Assembly: GCA_023145975.1 (NCBI GenBank)
Contig: JAGLCZ010000602.1
Location: forward strand, 1-9,239
DNA length: 9,239 nucleotides
Direction of reading: 5' to 3'
DNA from: Candidatus Hydrogenedentota bacterium
GTDB taxonomy: Bacteria; Hydrogenedentota; Hydrogenedentia; Hydrogenedentales; CAITNO01
In this document: positions 7,801 to 9,239 of the stretch, piece by piece
Numbering within the stretch: the first letter of the stretch is position 1
Layout: the number at the start of each line of letters is the position of its first letter
Notes under the pieces: generated by a model
Databases searched by the model: none
Told to the model about the DNA's origin: nothing
Seen by the model: only the letters and a program-made list of their open reading frames with translations
Translations under genes and position numbers: made by a program

Positions 7801-9239
7801 GTTCATGGTTTGACAGGCGGTCTTTTTCGTACAGGAACCGAAGAAGGAATTTCCTTGTTCAGCGGTTCTTCCTGGCAATATGAAACCTTGGATACCGGTA
7901 TGCCCGGTGTACCTGTCAATGCTATGGATACAGATACGGTGACCCGCCTCTGGATGGCAACAGGTAGCGGCGCCGCATTTATGCGTGACAGGGTATGGAC
8001 AACATTCACTGCGGAGAATTCTGTGCTGCCTGCCAATGAGGTGGATGATCTGCTGGTTACAGCAGCGGGCGATATCTGGTTTGCCACAGCAGGCGGACTG
8101 GCATCGTATACACCGGACCTGTTGGTGTGGCGCCTTTATACCGAAGCAGGGGCGGGGAGTGCGCGGGCACTTACCACGGATATTAGCGGATCGCTTTGGG
8201 CTGCATTGAAAGATATTGATGGTGTAGTTGTTATGCAATTTGTTCCTGAAGTAGCTGTTGCGCTGCTGGCTCCTGAAGACGAAAGTGAATTGCTTTCCGA
8301 TGAAACAGGTATTCTTGAGGTACCTTTCAGTTGGGAGCCTGTGCCGGGAGCGCAATCTTATGACCTGGTTATTGATGGTGAGTTTGTACAGCGTGTGGAT
8401 GTAAATGCGGTGTCTTATCTTCTCGAATCGGGCACGCATACCTGGTCGGTGCGTGCAGTATTTTCAAATGGCGTCGCAGGTCCGGAAGCGAATTACCGTA
8501 CTGTAACCATAATCAATACGCAGATGCCCGATGGTGCGGAATTTTTTCTTATCCATGAAACGCCGATAGTGCCGGGTGATCGTTATGTTTTTAACTATTA
8601 TTGGAATGGTGAAAACTGGCGTGAAGCATTGCTTGCACCTGGGTATGAACAGAGTCCTTCTGATGCTGTGATTGATCTTGCCGGTAGTAAGTCTCGTAAC
8701 CTGGTTTCAGCATGGTGGAATGGGAATATGGCAGGTCTGGAACAGTATCCTGCTTCGCTACCGGTTCCCTTTGCAGATCTTAGCTCTGAAGAACCCATGC
8801 GGGTGGATATTACCAGTGAGCCAGGTGGGTATATGATGTTTAGGAATGTCCCTCACGATGGTTATCAGTCCGAAATACGTATGTATCAAAAGATAAGCGG
8901 CGATGAACAAAGTTCTTTTTTACTTGCTGAGGGTATTGAAGTGGTGGATGTGGCGGGTTTGGATTACGGCCGCATCGCTGTCATGGAAAAATCCGGAGCA
9001 GCAAGGGTTATCCGGCAGTACGAACGAGAAGCCTATAACTGTGTTCCGGATCATTTGCCTGATGAGGATGCGACTTTGGGCGGCGGTGTGGCAATGACAG
9101 CGCTTGCCGGCGGGGGGTATGCTGTATTGATGGATACCCAGCTGGTGACATTTGATTCTGAAGGCAGCTCAAAAACATTTGACTTGAATTCCGCTTACCT
9201 GCAGGCAAATTGTACGCCAATGTTTGCCAAGGATTTGGC
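1705..9239 (+). CDS. Giant secreted multidomain protein: FG-GAP propellers, ConA-like, FN3-like, DUF5011 Ig-like repeats, Reg_prop-like propeller; 3'-truncated
   Basis: A single uninterrupted frame of 2511 codons runs to the right edge without a stop, so the real protein is longer. Order of parts (residues): signal peptide 1-32; fourteen FG-GAP repeats about 45-931; concanavalin-A-like domain 933-1122; FN3-like region 1123-1262; seven DUF5011-type Ig-like repeats 1264-1825; Reg_prop-like propeller about 1833-2180; FN3-like domain 2181-2272; unassigned 2273-2511. The protein is rich in Asp and Gly, with only ten cysteines after the signal peptide. I see no transmembrane helix after residue 32. 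FG-GAP and Ig-like modules are known from extracellular adhesion and ligand-binding proteins, so a surface or secreted adhesion, matrix or polymer-binding role is inferred; the partner is unknown. No enzymatic domain is recognised in the visible part. It follows trpA after 89 bases, and nothing suggests a metabolic tie. The start rests on AGGA seven bases upstream plus the signal peptide. Domain identity is by motif reading, strong for FG-GAP and DUF5011 and weaker elsewhere. Confidence 0.9.
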   Translation, partial: MSKGSSFFHSATLTFILIMCLGVGSVSFMAYGELLGSDWSYGSVSAEDVLPSVVGVGDVTADGYNDFIITDPSYASRNGKVMLWTGGEEGLSDIPAWQCTAGPLFPDVDIRLGSGVESGDINGDGINDLAIGATNYRNSISESYNGGVLVWYGGTDTFNTDSTADAAHWVGRTGPEQGFAYLGETNAVVDVNGDGFADVFSSAPFAFKEDGYSGGGVFGWYSSESGANGGESGWTDNSDWFFEPLFSRQAIGGGQGVAFAGDLDGDGYDDLVVTAYHYSTNGSGEVFIFRGGPSGLSTTADWYFKGSTTNAAAGLQAHYAGDLNGDGYDDFVVGSRGVFDTDVCKHSILVWYGGADFFAAAQVYPDDADWTYTFPAATNQYPQRVTLTDGGDITGNGYSDLFWASNQYSLSPHDYHGQLLIHEGGPAGLGATPAYEFTGVKNRGFLGKIGGIIGDIDGNGCADYAYSLGEDAVTIHVTYGGPIMPSMEKIVIDGDEGAGTGMNQAGRTGTHVAEIGDVNADGFGDMMIGTPGHDTGFGEDAGRVDIYYGKDTGFAAAPDLTLTIPDDVISEYWARFGISGGRAGDVDGDGYDDVVISADYSESDNYPGRVYLYSGGATGLNIEPVWVAEGTAAKSMFGFSTGGTGDVNGDGYADIFVTEYKYANGEPEEGRILVYHGSAMGLGSEADWIYESDEANVWLGYSAAWAGDTNGDGYSDLVVGLPYADYDGKLDTGRVYVFHGSSDGLGSIFSTTHRTGTVGARIGWSVAGADLDGDGYSDLLLGAPTRTNWLNEEGYVYVHYGSTGGAAQNSNWSVRSNKSSAHLGWSVARAGDVNGDGLDDAIFGSPGYNDTGAVFLWYGSTTRMTSNHESILNHPDKYLVFESTQNGAEMGGDVASAGDATGDGTAGILIGMPGYDVDAVTDAGRVRILYNPVEASYVIDEDFIHYGYLGDVYGNASWADFRRNISLTWSNTNQQGSWSFHPHAPLQAFTAAYDQYIGEGTGADGMCFVYQANANKSFGEQGVSGADGLVVTFRTYTDNISEIKYNGAVLNSVSRTDLRTDSWIPVEVRVDKYGRCTVQWNGITLHNAVQLPDWSPQEDWYMGMGARTGNSTDKHMIDNFHVDTSYIRSTSDRPYRYRPLRYDGTPISYLGFSDSYTGFKLSVIGGAPQLSSRMAIEVEVKPFGISFDGTGTLISPFVTPVSGNTTVVEVPVEGLDPGTRYHWRARSRSMPIAVDTPVPGKSAWVSPPNRGNRAAMVSTQYDLEPPTITLLGDAELTWDVLTAYTDPGATAFDTFEGDLTAQIIVANTVDADVVGVYTVTYNITDASGNRAIEVIRTVTIADRVPPVITITGDNPLEIDVNDGVYNDPGATADDNYDGDITGSITVENLVEPTVTGSYTVTYNVEDASGNLSSAVRSVIVRDYDIPTIELLGDVLSRVPVFTVDCYTELGANAYDNYDDNAFLSTQIVITGTVDCDIVFDYPITYTVVDSSGNPAEAVTRTVQVYDDAAPEITVLGTNPITVPQNVPYVDAGASALDIYEGDISPLIVTTNQVDTDTVGTYTVIYTVSDGSGNEATPKIRTVFVGDQQNPVIHLTGANPQQVELGDTYVEPGYQSHDSQDGDITASVVVTGVVDTGTVGSYQRTYTVQDSNTNTAEKIRTVEVVYEGSPDITLLGDNPYTAPWDVPYEEPGAVAWDELDGELTASIVIDSSSVDTGIVGSYEVTYDVQNSLAVPAVQQVRTVLVADTESPVLALVGETPMTLALGDAYVEPGATALDNFDGDVSASIVTTGTVNVDVFGVYSVVYTVTDSSGNTATAKRTVYVRDELAEAAQDTWNLLPDPPANDVRDMAFDINGTLWLVAGEPLTHEWQTNTEVIGDEIRHYERLDASASENALLCWRDEVWTVYTPEDIGVPGAWITSVSVSGTDVYVGTSTGLVLLNSDTFPPETTVNTMTEGLVGNWVSDVDADPLSGMVWVAHQGSVFYRLHETAVKRFWESPGGVSVWNGVVWTAFAASRDNYGHWETIRGAQISSVHGLTGGLFRTGTEEGISLFSGSSWQYETLDTGMPGVPVNAMDTDTVTRLWMATGSGAAFMRDRVWTTFTAENSVLPANEVDDLLVTAAGDIWFATAGGLASYTPDLLVWRLYTEAGAGSARALTTDISGSLWAALKDIDGVVVMQFVPEVAVALLAPEDESELLSDETGILEVPFSWEPVPGAQSYDLVIDGEFVQRVDVNAVSYLLESGTHTWSVRAVFSNGVAGPEANYRTVTIINTQMPDGAEFFLIHETPIVPGDRYVFNYYWNGENWREALLAPGYEQSPSDAVIDLAGSKSRNLVSAWWNGNMAGLEQYPASLPVPFADLSSEEPMRVDITSEPGGYMMFRNVPHDGYQSEIRMYQKISGDEQSSFLLAEGIEVVDVAGLDYGRIAVMEKSGAARVIRQYEREAYNCVPDHLPDEDATLGGGVAMTALAGGGYAVLMDTQLVTFDSEGSSKTFDLNSAYLQANCTPMFAKDL
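1837..3138 (+). repeat. FG-GAP repeats 1-7 (predicted first seven-bladed propeller)
   Basis: Seven repeats are centred on calcium-binding loops of the form GDxNGDGxxD. Their first Asp residues are at 58, 120, 190, 262, 322, 392 and 455, spaced 60-72 residues apart. Each loop is followed by a hydrophobic strand (for example DLAIG, DLVVT, DFVVG) and later by a GGVLVWYGG-like strand, as in integrin-alpha propellers. Repeats 2-5 keep the full acidic loop. Repeats 6 (DITGNGYSD) and 7 (DIDGNGCAD) carry Asn in place of the central Asp. This group is more diverged and its linkers are less regular than in the second group. FG-GAP domains normally fold as seven blades, so one closed propeller is inferred. 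Confidence 0.85.
3172..4497 (+). repeat. FG-GAP repeats 8-14 (predicted second seven-bladed propeller)
   Basis: Seven further repeats have loop Asp residues at 517, 585, 646, 708, 770, 832 and 899, spaced 61-68 residues. They are closer to the classic pattern than the first group. Examples are IGWSVAGADLDGDGYSD followed by LLLGAP (repeat 12) and LGWSVARAGDVNGDG (repeat 13). Repeats 12 and 13 share the exact DNA 14-mer GGCTGGTCGGTTGC at 3991-4004 and 4174-4187, 183 bases apart, which points to blade duplication. Repeat 14 (GDATGDGTAG) has Gly where the last loop Asp is expected and may bind calcium poorly. The array ends with GRVRILYN just before the next domain. Confidence 0.87.
4501..5070 (+). 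other. Concanavalin-A-like (L-type lectin-like) domain within the giant protein
   Basis: Residues 933-1122 resemble the ConA-like lectin/glucanase fold. GADGMCFVYQ (1002-1011) matches the GADGxAFV strand of L-type lectins. GADGLVVTFRTY (1025-1035) matches the strand that carries the FDT motif, but with Arg in place of the metal-site Asp. A W-x-P-V-E-V-R-V strand (about 1065-1071) and a QWNG turn follow, then a late MGMGARTG (1101-1108) and HMIDNF (1115-1120), which mirror the IGFxAxTG...HxIxNF ending. The altered FDT makes classical Ca/Mn-dependent sugar binding doubtful. Another ConA-fold family, such as laminin-G-like, is possible. Confidence 0.6.
5071..5490 (+). other. Fibronectin-III-like region of the giant protein
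   Basis: Residues 1123-1262 link the ConA-like domain to the Ig array. The stretch VEVPVEGLDPGTRYHWRARS (about 1209-1228), followed by SAWVSPP, has the shape of an FN3 domain's later strands: a Leu-x-Pro-Gly-Thr-x-Tyr turn, then an alternating WRARS strand. The first part (1123-1170) has no clear match. Its role is likely structural. Confidence 0.45.
5494..7179 (+). repeat. Seven tandem DUF5011-type bacterial Ig-like repeats
   Basis: Residues 1264-1825 contain seven copies of about 76-83 residues, at roughly 1264-1343, 1345-1422, 1425-1507, 1508-1586, 1588-1667, 1669-1746 and 1750-1825. Each copy has the ordered pattern P-x-I-T-L-x-G, then Y-x-x-P-G-A-x-A-x-D, D-G-D-I/L-T, G-x-Y-x-V-x-Y and S-G-N, ending in R-T-V-x-V. 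This is the pattern of the DUF5011 family of surface-protein Ig-like domains. Copies 1, 2, 4 and 7 are closest to consensus. Copy 3 is the most degenerate (TELGANAYD, IVFDYPITY) and alone carries two cysteines, 1445 and 1475. Copies 5 and 6 share a related GTVGSY/GIVGSY region and have lost the DASGN/DSSGN turn. The DNA copies have drifted, so the array is not recent. The likely role is a stalk or spacer holding the other domains away from the cell. Confidence 0.88.
7201..8244 (+). repeat. Reg_prop-like beta-propeller region
   Basis: Residues about 1833-2180 repeat a strand motif of the form D/N-G-x-L/I-W-x-A/G-T-x-x-G-L. It is seen as INGTLWLVAG (1853), GTDVYVGTSTGLVLL (1925), GMVWVAHQG (1972), GGLFRTGTEEGISLF (2038), TRLWMATGSG (2080), GDIWFATAGGLASY (2122) and GSLWAALKD (2163). 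The last four are 41-42 residues apart, a normal blade length; earlier ones are less regular and one or more blades may be degenerate. This resembles the periplasmic two-component-regulator propeller repeats of hybrid histidine kinases, here without a kinase in the visible part. Seven or eight blades are likely. The exact family needs a profile search. Confidence 0.6.
8245..8520 (+). other. Second fibronectin-III-like domain
   Basis: Residues 2181-2272 follow the propeller. The VALLAPEDES start, FSWEPVPGAQSYDLVIDGEF (about 2208-2227) and the later GTHTWSVRAVFSNG are typical of FN3 domains found beside bacterial propellers: a Trp-x-Pro-Val-x-Gly-Ala-x-x-Tyr core and a final W-x-V-R-A strand. 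It is probably a spacer or protein-contact domain. Confidence 0.65.
8521..9239 (+). other. Unassigned C-terminal part of the visible giant protein
   Basis: Residues 2273-2511 match no family I recognise. The region is rich in aromatic residues (FNYYWNGENW at about 2296-2305; SAWWNGN at about 2335-2341). From about 2405 it shows short strand-turn units such as GLDYGRIAVME and GGGYAVLMDTQLVTFDSEG, which look like the start of another propeller cut by the window edge. No transmembrane helix, sorting motif or stop is seen, so the anchoring end of the protein is not in the window. Confidence 0.5.

Noticed and set aside
7795..8439. A 214-codon open frame on the minus strand
   Set aside because: It lies entirely inside the well-supported giant + strand frame. 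Its translation is rich in Arg, His and Cys without domain-like patterning, which is typical of the antisense of a repetitive Asp/Gly-rich gene.

Overview
The window holds the end of a tryptophan-biosynthesis operon followed by one very large secreted-protein gene that runs off the right edge. All genes read on the + strand. The organism looks like a free-living Gram-negative bacterium. The giant FG-GAP/Ig-like secreted protein and the TrpA/TrpB sequence style would fit the PVC group (for example Kiritimatiellota, Verrucomicrobiota or Lentisphaerota). That placement is a guess from memory of family styles; no marker gene in the window proves it.

Left part (1-1615): the C-terminal two thirds of trpB, open at the left edge, then a complete trpA starting one base after the trpB stop. 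The two subunits form tryptophan synthase. TrpA releases indole from indole-3-glycerol phosphate, and TrpB condenses it with serine using PLP. The key residues visible in both are conserved, so both should be functional.

Middle (1616-1704): an 89-base gap. It has two perfect TATAAT hexamers, a weak hairpin followed by a T run, and a good Shine-Dalgarno sequence before ATG 1705. It probably separates the trp operon from the next gene, which may have its own promoter.

Right part (1705-9239, no stop reached): an uninterrupted reading frame of 2511 codons. The protein begins with a signal peptide. It continues with 14 FG-GAP (integrin-alpha-like, calcium-binding) repeats, which by number would make two seven-bladed propellers. 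Then come a concanavalin-A-like domain, a fibronectin-III-like domain, seven tandem DUF5011-type bacterial Ig-like repeats, a third propeller-like region resembling two-component-regulator propeller (Reg_prop) repeats, a second fibronectin-III-like domain and an unassigned C-terminal stretch. No transmembrane segment follows the signal peptide, so the anchor or sorting signal must lie beyond the window. The architecture suggests an extracellular or cell-surface adhesion or binding protein. Its ligand cannot be told from the sequence, and nothing links it functionally to tryptophan synthesis.

I see no RNA gene, CRISPR array, insertion sequence, integrase, or defence or toxin module. The most interesting object is the giant mosaic protein itself.
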